Positions 38,735-47,650 of a stretch of DNA of 64,000 nucleotides are shown one piece after another. The position numbers and the translations under genes are program-made. The notes under the pieces were generated by a model, which did no database searches, was not told where the DNA came from, and was given only the letters and a program-made list of their open reading frames with translations. Location of the stretch: assembly GCA_963779805.1 (NCBI GenBank), contig CAVZZN010000003.1:496001-560000 (forward strand), read 5' to 3'. Position 1 is the stretch's first letter. Each line of letters starts with the position of its first letter. This DNA is from CAIWHR01 sp963779805 (GTDB lineage: Bacteria > Pseudomonadota > Gammaproteobacteria > Burkholderiales > Casimicrobiaceae).

Positions 38735-38809
38735 GGCCGTCGTGTGCGTGTGGATGTCGACGAAGCCCGGGGTGATGATCTTCCCGCGGGCATCGCTCTC
38801 GTGGTCCAC
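38735..38809 (-). pseudogene. remnant of an N-acyl-D-amino-acid deacylase-like amidohydrolase
   Basis: Between the ends of pepN and fpr, reading minus, the bases encode VDHESDARGKIITPGFVDIH then THT, which matches the metal-binding N-terminal segment of D-aminoacylase-type amidohydrolases (usually DARG-x-x-V-TPGFVDVHTHYDAQ). It is in frame with, and follows, the fpr stop. The similarity ends after THT, before the expected YD-x-Q, and the reading then enters pepN antisense. About 25 codons remain, with no start of its own. Short length limits certainty. Confidence 0.4.
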
Positions 38810-38839
38810 GGGGACCTCCCTTCGTCGTCCGATCGCTGC

Positions 38840-39597
38840 CTACCAGTACTCCTCGCTCGTGATGTGTCCCGGTGCGCGCCGCCGGTGCCTGCGCATGCCC
38901 CGCGTCGCGAGCGCCTTCTGCACGTCGTCGATCATAGCCGGGTTGCCGCACAGCATCACGTGCGAGTTGCCGGGCGCGAGCGGGATGCCGGCCCGCGCTT
39001 CGAGGCGTCCGTCGGCGATCGCGGCCGGGATGCGTCCGTGACAGCATCCCCGGCATGTCTCTCCCGGCTCACGAACGGCACATAGGTGAAGGCCCCGGGA
39101 TGCGCGGCGGCGATCGTCGCGATCGCGTCCGTGTAGGTGAGCTCCACCGCGTGCCGCACGGCGTGCACGAGCACGCAACGGCCGAACTTCTGCCAGGTTT
39201 GCGCCGTGCGCAGGATCGACAGGAACGGGGCGAGGCCGGTGCCGGTCGCCATGCACCAGAGCACGTCCGCCTCGGGCACCTCGGAGATCGTGAAGAAGCC
39301 GTTCGCCTGCGCGAGGAGCCAGATGGGATCGCCCGGCTGGAGCGTCGCGAGTCGCGGCGACAGCGGTCCCTCGGGCACGATGATGACGTAGAACTCGTGC
39401 GGCGCGCTGTCCGGAGGGTTCACGAACGAATACGGCCGCCCGAGCATCGCCTCGCGCGAGCCGGGCGGCGCGGGCAGCGCAAGGCGTGCGAACTGCCCGG
39501 CCTCGAACGTGACCTGCGGTGCATCGACCTCGAGCGAGAAGAGGCCCGCCGCCCACTCGCGCCTGCCCGTCACCGTGCCCTGCACCCACTTCGCCAT
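38840..39597 (-). CDS. fpr: ferredoxin/flavodoxin-NADP reductase (two single-base insertions)
   Basis: FAD enzyme exchanging electrons between NADPH and ferredoxin or flavodoxin, involved in oxidative-stress defence and Fe-S metabolism. FAD-binding segments are MLGRPYSFVNPPDS and GPLSPRLATLQPGD; NADP-binding segment is LWCMATGTGLAPFLSILR. After VPFVSRE, extra bases near 39060 and 39038 must be removed to give DMPGMLSGRIPAAIADGR LE, then SHVMLCGNPAMIDDVQ and the typical C-terminal aromatic end EEYW. Corrected length 251 residues. Confidence 0.9.
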
Positions 39598-39644
39598 CGT
39601 GCCGCCATCCTCCACGCCCGCGGTCGCGCGGCCGTCGCAGCCGC

Positions 39645-39650
39645 TAAAAT
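39645..39650 (+). promoter_or_regulatory. candidate -10 box before the GNAT gene
   Basis: TAAAAT stands 7 bases before the ATG at 39658, within the 60-base gap to the divergent fpr gene. No good -35 seen. A start of transcription here would give an almost leaderless message. Confidence 0.3.
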
Positions 39651-39657
39651 TCGCATT

Positions 39658-40260
39658 ATGCCCACGCGTCCCGCGAGTCCCGCCCATGAGTTCGTGCGTC
39701 GCGGCGAGCGCGTGGCCCTGCGCTACCCGCGCGCTGCCGACGAGCGCGCGTTCCTCGCCGCCGCGGCGGCCAGCCGGCGACTGCACGGGACCTGGGTGCG
39801 CCCGCCCGACAACGCGGAGACGTTTCGCATCTACCTGCAGCGCTACGGACGGCCCGCCGTACGCGACATCGCCGCGGCGCGGCAGGTCGGGTACGTGCTG
39901 TGCGAGCGCGCGACCGGAGCGCTGGCCGGCACGTTCAACCTGAGCGAGATCGTCCGCGGCGCGCTGCAGAGCGCGTTCCTCGGCTACTACGCGTTCGAGG
40001 GCATGCAGGGCAAGGGCTACATGCGCGAAGGCCTCGGGCTCGTGCTGGACGAGGTCTTCGGGCCGCTTCGCCTGCATCGCCTGGAGGTGAACGTGCAGCC
40101 GGGCAATGCCCGCTCCATCGCGCTGGTCGACGCGCTGCGCTTCACGCGCGAAGGCTTCTCGCGGCGATACGTGAAGATCGCCGGCCGGTGGCGCGACCAC
40201 GTGCGCTTCGCCATGCTCGCCGAGGACTGGCGTCGCCTGAAGCTCGGCCGGGCACGATGA
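39658..40260 (+). CDS. RimJ/RimL-type N-acetyltransferase (GNAT)
   Basis: GNAT-family acetyltransferase, 200 residues, of the group that includes the ribosomal-protein N-terminal acetylases. Fold markers are VALRYPRAADERAFLAAAAA, AGTFNLSEIVRGALQSAFLG, the acetyl-CoA pyrophosphate loop MQGKGYMREGLGLVLDEVF, and HRLEVNVQPGNARSIALVDA. The target (protein N-terminus, small molecule) is unknown. It overlaps the following lipoprotein gene by 4 bases. Confidence 0.87.
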   Translation: MPTRPASPAHEFVRRGERVALRYPRAADERAFLAAAAASRRLHGTWVRPPDNAETFRIYLQRYGRPAVRDIAAARQVGYVLCERATGALAGTFNLSEIVRGALQSAFLGYYAFEGMQGKGYMREGLGLVLDEVFGPLRLHRLEVNVQPGNARSIALVDALRFTREGFSRRYVKIAGRWRDHVRFAMLAEDWRRLKLGRAR

Positions 40261-40628
40261 GGCGACGGGCGAGCGTAGCGCCGATCGTCGCCGTGAGCGG
40301 CGCCGTGATTCTGGCCGCATGCGCGACGAGCTCCGGCCCCCGGGAGCGCAAGGACGTCCTGATCTCGCCGTACCACAGCGAGCGCGAGTGCGTGGACGTG
40401 AAGCGCGGCGAGCGCCTCGACTATCGCTTCAGCAGCGACACGCCGCTCGACTACGAGGTCGTCTCGCACGACGGCGCCGCCGAAGTCGCCTCCATCGCGA
40501 GGAGCAACGTCACCGCTGACTCGCAAATCTTCGCACCGCTCCTGCCGCGGCGCTACTGCGTGACGTGGCACGCCGGACCCGCGGGCGCGATCATCGCCTA
40601 TTCGATCGCCGTGAGACCGCCGCCGTGA
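40257..40628 (+). CDS. small putative lipoprotein of unknown function
   Basis: A 123-residue product with a lipoprotein signal: basic start MRRRAS, hydrophobic VAPIVAVSGAVILA and lipobox LAAC, so it is probably anchored in the outer membrane by the cysteine at residue 22. The mature part has a beta-rich look (SERECVDVKRGERLDYRFSS) and contains two further cysteines. I do not recognise a family. Stop/start overlaps of 4 bases with both neighbours place it in a three-gene operon. Confidence 0.7.
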   Translation: MRRRASVAPIVAVSGAVILAACATSSGPRERKDVLISPYHSERECVDVKRGERLDYRFSSDTPLDYEVVSHDGAAEVASIARSNVTADSQIFAPLLPRRYCVTWHAGPAGAIIAYSIAVRPPP

Positions 40629-41290
40629 GCCGTTCGACGAGCGTTCGCAACATCCTGCTCGATCTCGACGGCACGCTGACGGACAACTTCGCCGGCATCT
40701 CGCGCTGCATCGTGCACGCGCTCGCGAGACTCGGCGCGCCCGCGCCGGACGATGCGACCCTGCGCAGCTGCGTGGGCCCGCCGCTGCGCGTTTCCTTCGC
40801 GCGCCTGCTGCAGACGCAGGACCGCGACGTCGTCGAGACGGCGCTCGCGCATTACCGCGAGCGCTATCGCGAAGTGGGCTGGAGCGAGAACCTGGTGTAC
40901 GACGGCATCGCGGATGCGATCGCCGCCCTGGCGCAACGGCATCGCCTGTTCCTGTGCACGTCGAAGCCGCAGCCGTTCGCGCAGCGCATCGTGGAGCGCT
41001 TCGGGTTCGCGCCGTATCTCGCCGGGCTCTACGGCGCCGATCTCGCCGGAACGCTCGACGACAAGCGCGTGCTGCTCGAGCACCTCGTCGTGCAGGAGCG
41101 CCTCGTCCGCGCAGAGTGCGCGATGGTCGGCGATCGCAGGCACGACATGATTGCGGCGCGCACCCACGGCGTGTTCGCGGTCGGTGTTCTCTGGGGCTAC
41201 GGCTCGGAAGCGGAATTGCTCGAAGCCGGGGCCCAGCGGCTCCTCGGCGATCCCGGTGAAATGATCGCTGCGTTCGCCGAGGGCACCTAG
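40625..41290 (+). CDS. HAD hydrolase, phosphoglycolate-phosphatase-like
   Basis: HAD subfamily IA phosphatase, 221 residues. Motif I ILLDLDGTLTDNFAGISRCI, motif II LFLCTSKPQPFAQRI, motif III region DDKRVLLEHL and motif IV CAMVGDRRHDMIAARTHG. It belongs to the Gph/PgpP-like group; the GDRxHD ending is typical of nucleotidase/phosphoglycolate members. The start is GTG 40625, overlapping the lipoprotein stop by 4 bases. Confidence 0.87.
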   Translation: MSRSTSVRNILLDLDGTLTDNFAGISRCIVHALARLGAPAPDDATLRSCVGPPLRVSFARLLQTQDRDVVETALAHYRERYREVGWSENLVYDGIADAIAALAQRHRLFLCTSKPQPFAQRIVERFGFAPYLAGLYGADLAGTLDDKRVLLEHLVVQERLVRAECAMVGDRRHDMIAARTHGVFAVGVLWGYGSEAELLEAGAQRLLGDPGEMIAAFAEGT

Positions 41291-41383
41291 TCCCGGCGCT
41301 TCGGCCAGCGAGCCCGCGCGTTGCGAACGATCGCGCGAGGGTTGCGCACGAGGCGTCTGCCCCTGCACGCGCCTCGCCGCCGC

Positions 41384-42782
41384 TCAGCGCGCGGGCGTTC
41401 GATACGACAGCGGCTCGAGCTCCGGGGCGAGCGCGGGCAGCGCGGCGCGATCGAGCTTGCCGGCGCGGGTGTGCGGCAGCGCCTCGACGAAGCCGATGCG
41501 CCGCGGCCACTTGTGCGGCGCGAGCCGGGCCCGAACGTGCTCTGCGAGCGCCTGCGGCGAAGCGGCCGCGCGATCGCCGACCATCACCGCAACGACCGTT
41601 TCCCCCCAGACCTCGTCCGGCATGCCGAACACACCGGCTTCCTCGATCCCGGGGCACGCCTCGAGCGCGTTCTCGACCTCGACCGGATACACGTTCTCGC
41701 CGCCGGTGACGATGAGATCGTGGCGGCGCGCGTGCACGTGCAGGCAGCCCCGGGCGTCGATCATGCCGAGGTCGCCCGTGTCGAGCCACGCGTCGCGCGC
41801 GAGAGCGGGGCTCGCCCCAGTAGCCCGTCATCAGCATCGGACCGCCGACCTCGATGTGACCGTCGTGGCGCACGCGAATCCGCGCGCCGGGGAGCGCCGG
41901 GCCGGAGCCCAGTCCCGCAGGATCGAAGCGCTCGTCGTACGGCACGGTGGTCACCTGCGAGCACGTTTCGGTGAGCCCGTAGCTCGGCAGCACCGGCACG
42001 CGGCGGGCGAGCGCGCGCGCGACGAGGCGCGGGCTCGTCGGCGCACCGCCGAGCACGATCGCGCGCAGCGCCTCCGGCGGCTCCCATTCCGGGTGCGCAT
42101 CGAGCACGCGCGTGAGCATCGTCGGCACGAGCGACAGCAGCGTCACGCGAGAGGCGGCGAGCAGCTGCGGAAACCGCGCCGCATCGAAGCCCGACGCGAG
42201 CGCCACGCAGCGCCGCGCAACGAGGCAGCGCGTGAGGATCGAGAGTCCGCCGACATGCGCGAGCGGCATGCACAGCAGCCAGCAATCCCCGTCGTGCCAG
42301 CCGAGATTGGCTTCGCTCGCCGCAGCCGAGGCGAGGAACGCATCGCGCCCGAGGATCGCGGCCCGCGGCGCGCCGGTCGTCCCGGACGTGTGCAGGACCG
42401 CCGCCGCATGCGGGTCGATCAGGGGTCCTGCGCTCGCGGCGGCGTCGAGCAATGCGCTGCGCTCGGCCGGCGTGAGGCGCGGATGGAGCAGGAGTGCCGG
42501 CACGCGCAGCTCGAGCAGCGCGTAGAGCGTGACCATCGTCTCGAGGTCGTTGCGCCCGATGAGCGCGAACGGGCCGCCCTCGCCCACGGTTCGCAGCAAC
42601 GTCACGCGCCCGCGTGCGTCGTGCGAGCCCGGTCCGGCGCGGCCCGCGGCCTGCAGCGTCGTCATGCGCTCGCGCGTCATCGCTGCAAGCTCGCCGAAGG
42701 TCAGCGTGCGGCCGTCGAGGACAAGGCCGGCGCGCGCGCCCGCATCGCGTGCGGCGGCGAAGATCGAAAGCGCGTCGGCCAT
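41384..42782 (-). CDS. menE: o-succinylbenzoate-CoA ligase-like AMP-forming ligase (one single-base insertion)
   Basis: Acyl-CoA synthetase of the ANL superfamily, 465 residues after removing a base near 41807. The P-loop is AAVLHTSGTTGAPRAAILGR, the mid motif PSYGLTETCSQVTTVPYDE, and the C-terminal hinge and lysine are GDLGMIDARGCLHVHARRHD, LIVTGGENVYPVEVEN and HTRAGKLDRAAL. The short length and position 80 bases downstream of menB point to MenE, which activates o-succinylbenzoate for MenB. A different acyl substrate cannot be excluded from sequence alone. Confidence 0.82.
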
Positions 42783-42862
42783 CGGGATGGATAGATGCGA
42801 GCCGGCGGCGATCTCGCGCGCGCCGTGGTTGCGCGACCCGCGCTGCGGACCGCGCCTTGCGC

Positions 42863-43706
42863 CTACGGAAAGCGCTTGAACTGCCTGAAGTTGGGCTTGC
42901 GCTTCTCGAGGAAGGCGTTCTTGCCTTCCTTGCCTTCCTCGGACAGGTAGTAGAGCAGCGTGGCGTTGCCCGCGAGCTCCTGCAGACCGGCCTGGCCGTC
43001 GCAATCGGCGTTGAGCGCGGCCTTGAGGCAGCGCAGCGCGATGGGGCTGTTGGCGAGCATCTCGCGGCACCACTGCACGGTCTCCGCCTCGAGCCGGTCG
43101 AGCGGCACGACGCAGTTGACGAGGCCCATGTCGAGCGCCTGCTGCGCGTCGTACTGCCGGCACAGGAACCAGATCTCGCGCGCCTTCTTCTGCCCGACGA
43201 TGCGCGCCATGTACGCGGCACCGTAGCCGCCGTCGAAGCTGCCCACGCGCGGTCCCGTCTGGCCGAAGCGGGCGTTGTCGGCGGCGATGGTGATGTCGCA
43301 CATCATGTGCAGCACGTGGCCGCCGCCGATGGCGATATCCGGCGACCTGCGCGATGACCGGCTTCGGCAGCGTGCGGATCTGGCGCTGCAGGTCGAGCAC
43401 GTTGAGGCGCGGCACGCCGTCGCCGCCGACGTAGCCGCCTTCGCCGCGGATGCGCTGGTCGCCGCCGGAGCAGAACGCCTCCTTGCCCTGGCCGGTGAGC
43501 ACGACGACGCCGATGTCGGGATCGTTGCGCGCATCTTCGAATGCCTTCTGCATGTCCTGCACGGTCTCCGGCCGGAACGCGTTGCGCACCTCGGGCCGGT
43601 TGATCGTGATGCGCGCGATGCCTTCGTCCGTCTTCTCGTAAACGATGTCGCGATAACCGGATACGGTGCGCCAGGCTGGGGGCTGCGGCTGCGCGTGCGA
43701 TGCCAT
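42863..43706 (-). CDS. menB: 1,4-dihydroxy-2-naphthoyl-CoA synthase (one single-base insertion)
   Basis: Crotonase-fold enzyme that closes the second ring of menaquinone from o-succinylbenzoyl-CoA. It matches MenB closely: ITINRPEVRNAFRPETVQDM, AFCSGGDQRIRGEGGYVGG, GFGQTGP-type ARFGQTGPRVGSFDGGYGAA, KKAREIWFLCRQYDAQQALD and ALRCLKAALNADCDGQAGLQ. The active-site Asp of the FDGGYG loop and the C-terminal KRKPNFRQFKRFP are present. An extra base near 43332 interrupts the frame within AGYAIGGGHVLHMMCD; corrected length 280 residues. BadI-type hydrolases differ in the SFDGG loop. Confidence 0.93.
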
Positions 43707-43797
43707 TGCGGTGGTCTCCACGGAACGAAGGAACGGGGGCGGACGCAATGGTAGCAGCGCGCCCACCCGCCGCGACCGCGGGACTTGCGCGGCACCG

Positions 43798-43831
43798 CCG
43801 CTCGACTCGGAGCCGGCTCCGAGTCGAGCGG
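43798..43831. repeat. perfect 34-base palindrome downstream of tctC
   Basis: CCGCTCGACTCGGAGCC is followed immediately by its exact reverse complement, giving a 17-bp stem with no spacer (a hairpin would open a few pairs as loop). It lies two bases after the tctC stop, between tctC and menB, without a T-run. It contains the words ACTCGGAG and CTCCGAGT shared with the palindromes at 55486, 56107 and 61736. Confidence 0.75.
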
Positions 43832-43833
43832 GA

Positions 43834-44830
43834 TCAATCGATGTGGGCTCCGGAGGCGCGGATGACCTTCGCCCACTTGGCGCCTTCCGAGGCGACGAGG
43901 TGCGCGAGATCCTCCGGCGGGCCGGGCACCGGCTGCGCGCCGCGCGAGACGAGGCTTTCCTTCACCTCGGGGTCTTCCAGCGCCACGCGGATGGCGGCAT
44001 TGAGGCGATCGACGATGGCGCGCGGCGTGCCCGCCGGCGCAAAGATCCCGTCCCACGCGCTCATCTCGAAGCCGGGGAGACCCGACTCGGCGATCGTCGG
44101 CAACTCCGGTGCGGTCGGGAAGCGCTTGCCCGTGCTGACTGCGATGCCGCGCAGCTTGCCCGATTTCGCGAGCGGATACGCGCTGGGCATCACGTCGATC
44201 ATCATCTGCACCTGTCCCGCCATCAGGTCGGCGGCCGCGAGGCCGCCCCCGCGATACGGCACGTGGACGATGTCGATGCCCGCCATCGACTTGAACAGCT
44301 CGCCGGCGAGATGCGAGGTCGTGCCGTTGCCCGCCGATGCGAAGTTCACCTTGCCCGGGATTCGCGCGCGCATAGGCGATCAGCTCGCGCACGGAGGTCG
44401 CCGGAAACGTCGGCGCCACGACCAGCATGGCTGCGATCGAAGTCAGGCGCGACACCGGGGTGAAATCCTTCACCGGGTCGAAGCGCAGGTTGCCGTAGAG
44501 CGTGGGGTTGATCGCGTGCGTGCCGTTGGTGCCGTACAGCAGCGTGTAGCCGTCCGGGGCCGAGCGCGCGACGAGCTCCGCCCCCACGTTGCCGCCTGCG
44601 CCCGGACGGTTGTCGATGATCACCGACGCGCCGAGCGCCTGCGCGAGACGCGGCACGATCAGGCGCGCGATGATGTCCGCGCCGCCGCCGGCGGGGAAAG
44701 GCACGACGAGGCGAACGGGACGATCCGGATACGGCGCCTGCGCCGATGCGACCGGCACGCCGCTCGCCAGGATTGCGAGGGCGCACGCAGCCGCGTGCAC
44801 GCATCGTTGCAGCACGCGACGACGATTCAT
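43834..44830 (-). CDS. Bug/TctC-family periplasmic substrate-binding protein (one single-base insertion)
   Basis: Extracytoplasmic solute receptor of tripartite tricarboxylate transporters. Signal peptide ALAILASGVPVASAQ is followed by PDRPVRLVVPFPAGGGADII, GASVIIDNRPGAGGNVGAE and YTLLYGTNGTHAINPTLYG, the Bug hallmarks. An extra base near 44355 separates the frames (ANP to GKVNFASAGNGTTSHLAGEL). Corrected length 331 residues. No membrane subunits (TctA/TctB) are nearby, as is usual for 'orphan' Bug receptors in betaproteobacteria. Ligand unknown. Confidence 0.9.
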
Positions 44831-45573
44831 GGCATGTCCGTGTGTGAGTAGATGTGACCGTGCTCGATCGGCCCGAGCACGAACCGGTCGACCAGGCGCG
44901 CCGCGACATCCGCCGGCTCCTTGAGCAGCCCGTCCGCCTTGAAGCGGCGAAACAGCTGCGCGCTCGGGAACTCGGCCGGATTGCGGCTGCGCAGCCACGC
45001 CTGCATCGCGGTCTCGAATATGCCCGGCCGCACGCCGATCGAGAGCACCGACGAGGCGGGATGATCCACGGCGAGCGCGCGCGTCAGCATTTCCAGCGCC
45101 GCCTTGGACACGCAATACGTGCTGCTGCCCGGGATCGCGGATTGCGCAGCGCCGGAGGAGATGTTGATCACCCGGCGCGCGCACGCGGCCTGATCGAAGG
45201 CGCGACAGAAGAGGTCCGTGAGCACCATCGGCGCGGTCACGTTCGTGGCGATGGCCGTCTCGACCCCGGCGGCGTCCAGCGCGCCGAGCACGCCCGCGGG
45301 CGCGGCAATCGCGGCGTTGTTGATGAGCACGACCGATGCGGGCTCCCGCTCCGCCATCGCCCGCAATCCGGGCGTGACCGCTGCCGCCAGCAGCGCAGGC
45401 TTCGACAGGTCGCATTCGGCGAAGCGGTAGCGCTCGCCCTTGAGCTTCATGCTCGACGTGCGGCCGATGCCGAGCACGTCGAAGCCACGCGCGAGGAGCT
45501 CGACGGCGAGCGCTTCGCCGAGGCCGCGGGAGACCCCGGTGACGATCGCGGCCGACAGGTTCTTGCGGCTCAT
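44827..45573 (-). CDS. short-chain dehydrogenase/reductase
   Basis: Classical SDR, 248 residues, intact. Cofactor motif AIVTGVSRGLGEALAVELLA, the NNA loop VVLINNAAIAAPAG, catalytic Ser in RVINISSGAAQSAIPGS and Tyr-x-x-x-Lys as STYCVSKAALEM. The glycine motif and following IGRTSS suggest NADP(H). The sequence resembles sepiapterin-reductase/benzil-reductase type SDRs, but the substrate cannot be named. It overlaps tctC by 4 bases. Confidence 0.88.
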   Translation of the reverse strand: MSRKNLSAAIVTGVSRGLGEALAVELLARGFDVLGIGRTSSMKLKGERYRFAECDLSKPALLAAAVTPGLRAMAEREPASVVLINNAAIAAPAGVLGALDAAGVETAIATNVTAPMVLTDLFCRAFDQAACARRVINISSGAAQSAIPGSSTYCVSKAALEMLTRALAVDHPASSVLSIGVRPGIFETAMQAWLRSRNPAEFPSAQLFRRFKADGLLKEPADVAARLVDRFVLGPIEHGHIYSHTDMP

Positions 45574-45652
45574 GAAAACACCTTTGGCGGGTTGGGCGCT
45601 GGAGCGTCCCGCGCGAGCATGCCACGAACCGCACGCGGATGGCGAGAGCCGG

Positions 45653-46492
45653 TCAATGCGGCGCCGAATCGCTCGCGCTTCGGGTGCTTCGATGCCGAAG
45701 CGGCCGATACACGGCCGGGTCGTCGAATCGCTCCGGGCCTCGTGAATCCCGATCCCACCCGGGCCACGCCGCTACCGGCAGCGGCAGGAGCTCGCGCGAG
45801 GCGAAGCCGTCCCCATTGTCCGCCAGCCACGCGCCGGCGGCAGCATCGAGCACGTCGGCGACGGCAGCCGGGTCGCGCGCGTCGAGGATCTCGCCTTCCA
45901 TCACCAGCGCCCGCAGGGTGAGCGCGGGGAAGGGATGCCCGAGGCGCTCGAGCACGGCGTGCCCGACCACCGCGATGCGCATCGAGCGCTCGACATCCTC
46001 GCGTCGATCGCGGAACAGCGCGCGCCACTCGCGTGCCCGCCACAGGTGCACAAGCGCAGGGTCGGCGCACAGCACGAGCGCGCCGGATTCGTCGAGCAGC
46101 GTGGCGGCATCGCGCACGCGGCCGCGCCTGCCCGGCTGAGCGCGCACTCCCGCGGGCACCGCGCCATGCGCGACGTGCAGCATGCTCAGTGCGAGCTTGG
46201 TCCGCGGAAAGGCGAGCCACGCCAACGCGTTCCACGCGTCGTGCGCACTGCCGGCGCGGGTCGGAATCTCACCCCGCTCGACGATGCACCGCTCGTAATC
46301 GAGCGCGCGCATGCGCTTCGCGCCTGCCGGGACGAACCGCAACGCCCGCCCGGGGGCACCGGCGCGCGCTCGCGCCTGCGCGCAGGCGTTGAGCGCCGCC
46401 AACGCGGGCGCGCTGCCCAGTGCATCGAGGAGGTGTCGATACGGCTGCAGCGCAGGATGCCGGCGGCCCGGTGCCGATGCTTCGGCCGGCAT
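45653..46492 (-). CDS. DUF3025-family protein
   Basis: A 279-residue protein of unknown function. The conserved block is YERCIVERGEIPTRAGSAHD, AWNALAWLAFPRTKLALSML H, and DAATLLDESGALVLC, matching my recollection of DUF3025 proteins in beta- and gammaproteobacteria. No signal peptide or membrane span. It begins 3 bases after the zinc-ribbon gene, so the two are probably cotranscribed. High Arg/Ala content at both ends is uninformative. Confidence 0.7.
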   Translation of the reverse strand: MPAEASAPGRRHPALQPYRHLLDALGSAPALAALNACAQARARAGAPGRALRFVPAGAKRMRALDYERCIVERGEIPTRAGSAHDAWNALAWLAFPRTKLALSMLHVAHGAVPAGVRAQPGRRGRVRDAATLLDESGALVLCADPALVHLWRAREWRALFRDRREDVERSMRIAVVGHAVLERLGHPFPALTLRALVMEGEILDARDPAAVADVLDAAAGAWLADNGDGFASRELLPLPVAAWPGWDRDSRGPERFDDPAVYRPLRHRSTRSASDSAPH

Positions 46493-46495
46493 CGC

Positions 46496-47588
46496 TCAGC
46501 GCTTCCCGGCGACGGACAGGAAGACGATGACGGCGACGACGATCACGACGACGAGCAGCGCAACCTTCCACGGGCTCTTCGGGTATTCGCCGCGGATCAC
46601 GCCGGTCACGCCGTTCATTGCGCACTGGAACGCGCGCGCGCCGTACGTGTACTGCAGCAGCCACACCGGCGCGAGAATGTGCTTGAAGGTCTGGCCGGAC
46701 CAGTCGCTGCGCACCGCGAGGTTGCGATAGGTGTCGCCGGGAACCTGCGCGGCGCACAGCGCCTCGAGTTTCGCGTTCATCGCATCGCGTGCGCGTTGCG
46801 CGGCGCCGACGAGGTCGATCTGATAGCGCTCCACCACCCAGCCCGCAACGTAGCCCGGCGCGTACGTCTTGAGGTCCTTCGTCGGAAAGGGCTCGATGCC
46901 GCGCACGAGCTGCGGGTGCACGCCCACCGACGCGCACACGAGATCGTCGTCGAAGAAGTGATCGAGCGAGCCCGCGGCCGGCTCCCAGCGCACGTGCTGC
47001 ACGCGCCGAAGCTGCGGCTTCCCGTCGACGAGCACGGTCTCCTGAGTGTAGTAGTAATGCCCCGCTTCGGCGGTCCAGTCCGCGTGCACCTGTGCGTCGA
47101 ACGTCCAGTACGGGAGGTACACGCCCTTCACCGTGTCGGTGAGGGCGCGCCGCTTGAGCGCGTTCGGCGCGAGCCAGAGCCTGCCGTACCATGCGCGGAT
47201 GTTGTCGCGCGCCTGCTGCTCGCTCACCGTGAACGGCAGCACGCTTTCGGGCCGGAACGCCGGCTCGGTCTCCTCGTACGGCACGAGTTGCGCGGAACCG
47301 CAGAACTCGCAGTTCTGCGCCTGGCGCGCGGGATCGAGCACGCAGATCGCGTTGCAGCTCTGGCAACGCACCTGGCGCTTCTCGGCCTGCCAGCCGCGAC
47401 GCTCGCCGGCGATGCCGCGCAATGCCGCGACGAGGTCGTGCTCGACGACAGCACCGCCCGTGTCGAGAGGAGCCGGGGACTCGGTGCCGCAATAACGGGC
47501 ACACGAGCTTCTGCCTGGCGGGATTCCAGACCGCCTCGCCACCGCAGGCAGGGCAGGCGAACTTGGCGAGGGCGACCGCTTCGGTCAC
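46496..47588 (-). CDS. zinc-ribbon membrane protein, partner of the SPFH protein (one single-base insertion)
   Basis: Corrected for an extra base near 47494, this gives 363 residues. Two zinc ribbons stand at the N-terminus: FACPACGGEAVWNPARQKLV followed by CPYCG, and RCQSCNAICVLDPARQAQNC followed by EFCG. The middle is a conserved domain (KGVYLPYWTFDAQVHADWTA) and the C-terminus is a single membrane span (VALLVVVIVVAVIVFLSVAG), making it tail-anchored. Comparable TFIIB-type zinc-ribbon proteins accompany SPFH proteins, as in the YdjG/YdjI pair of Bacillus. The likely start is GTG 47588. Confidence 0.75.
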
Positions 47589-47650
47589 GCGCGTGCGGTC
47601 CGTGCGTTCAGCGGATGAAGTAGCCGAGCACGCGCAGACGCGTCCCGCGG

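Noticed and set aside
40017..43766. A 1249-codon minus-strand frame
   Set aside because: It joins parts of menB and menE in one frame because each has a one-base insertion, then runs antisense through the HAD, lipoprotein and GNAT genes. Not a real fusion protein.
41384..45573. A dedicated aromatic or cyclohexane carboxylate degradation cluster
   Set aside because: MenB-specific loops outweigh the general similarity to BadI, and no ring-reductase or beta-oxidation genes are present. The SDR and Bug receptor nearby are not diagnostic.
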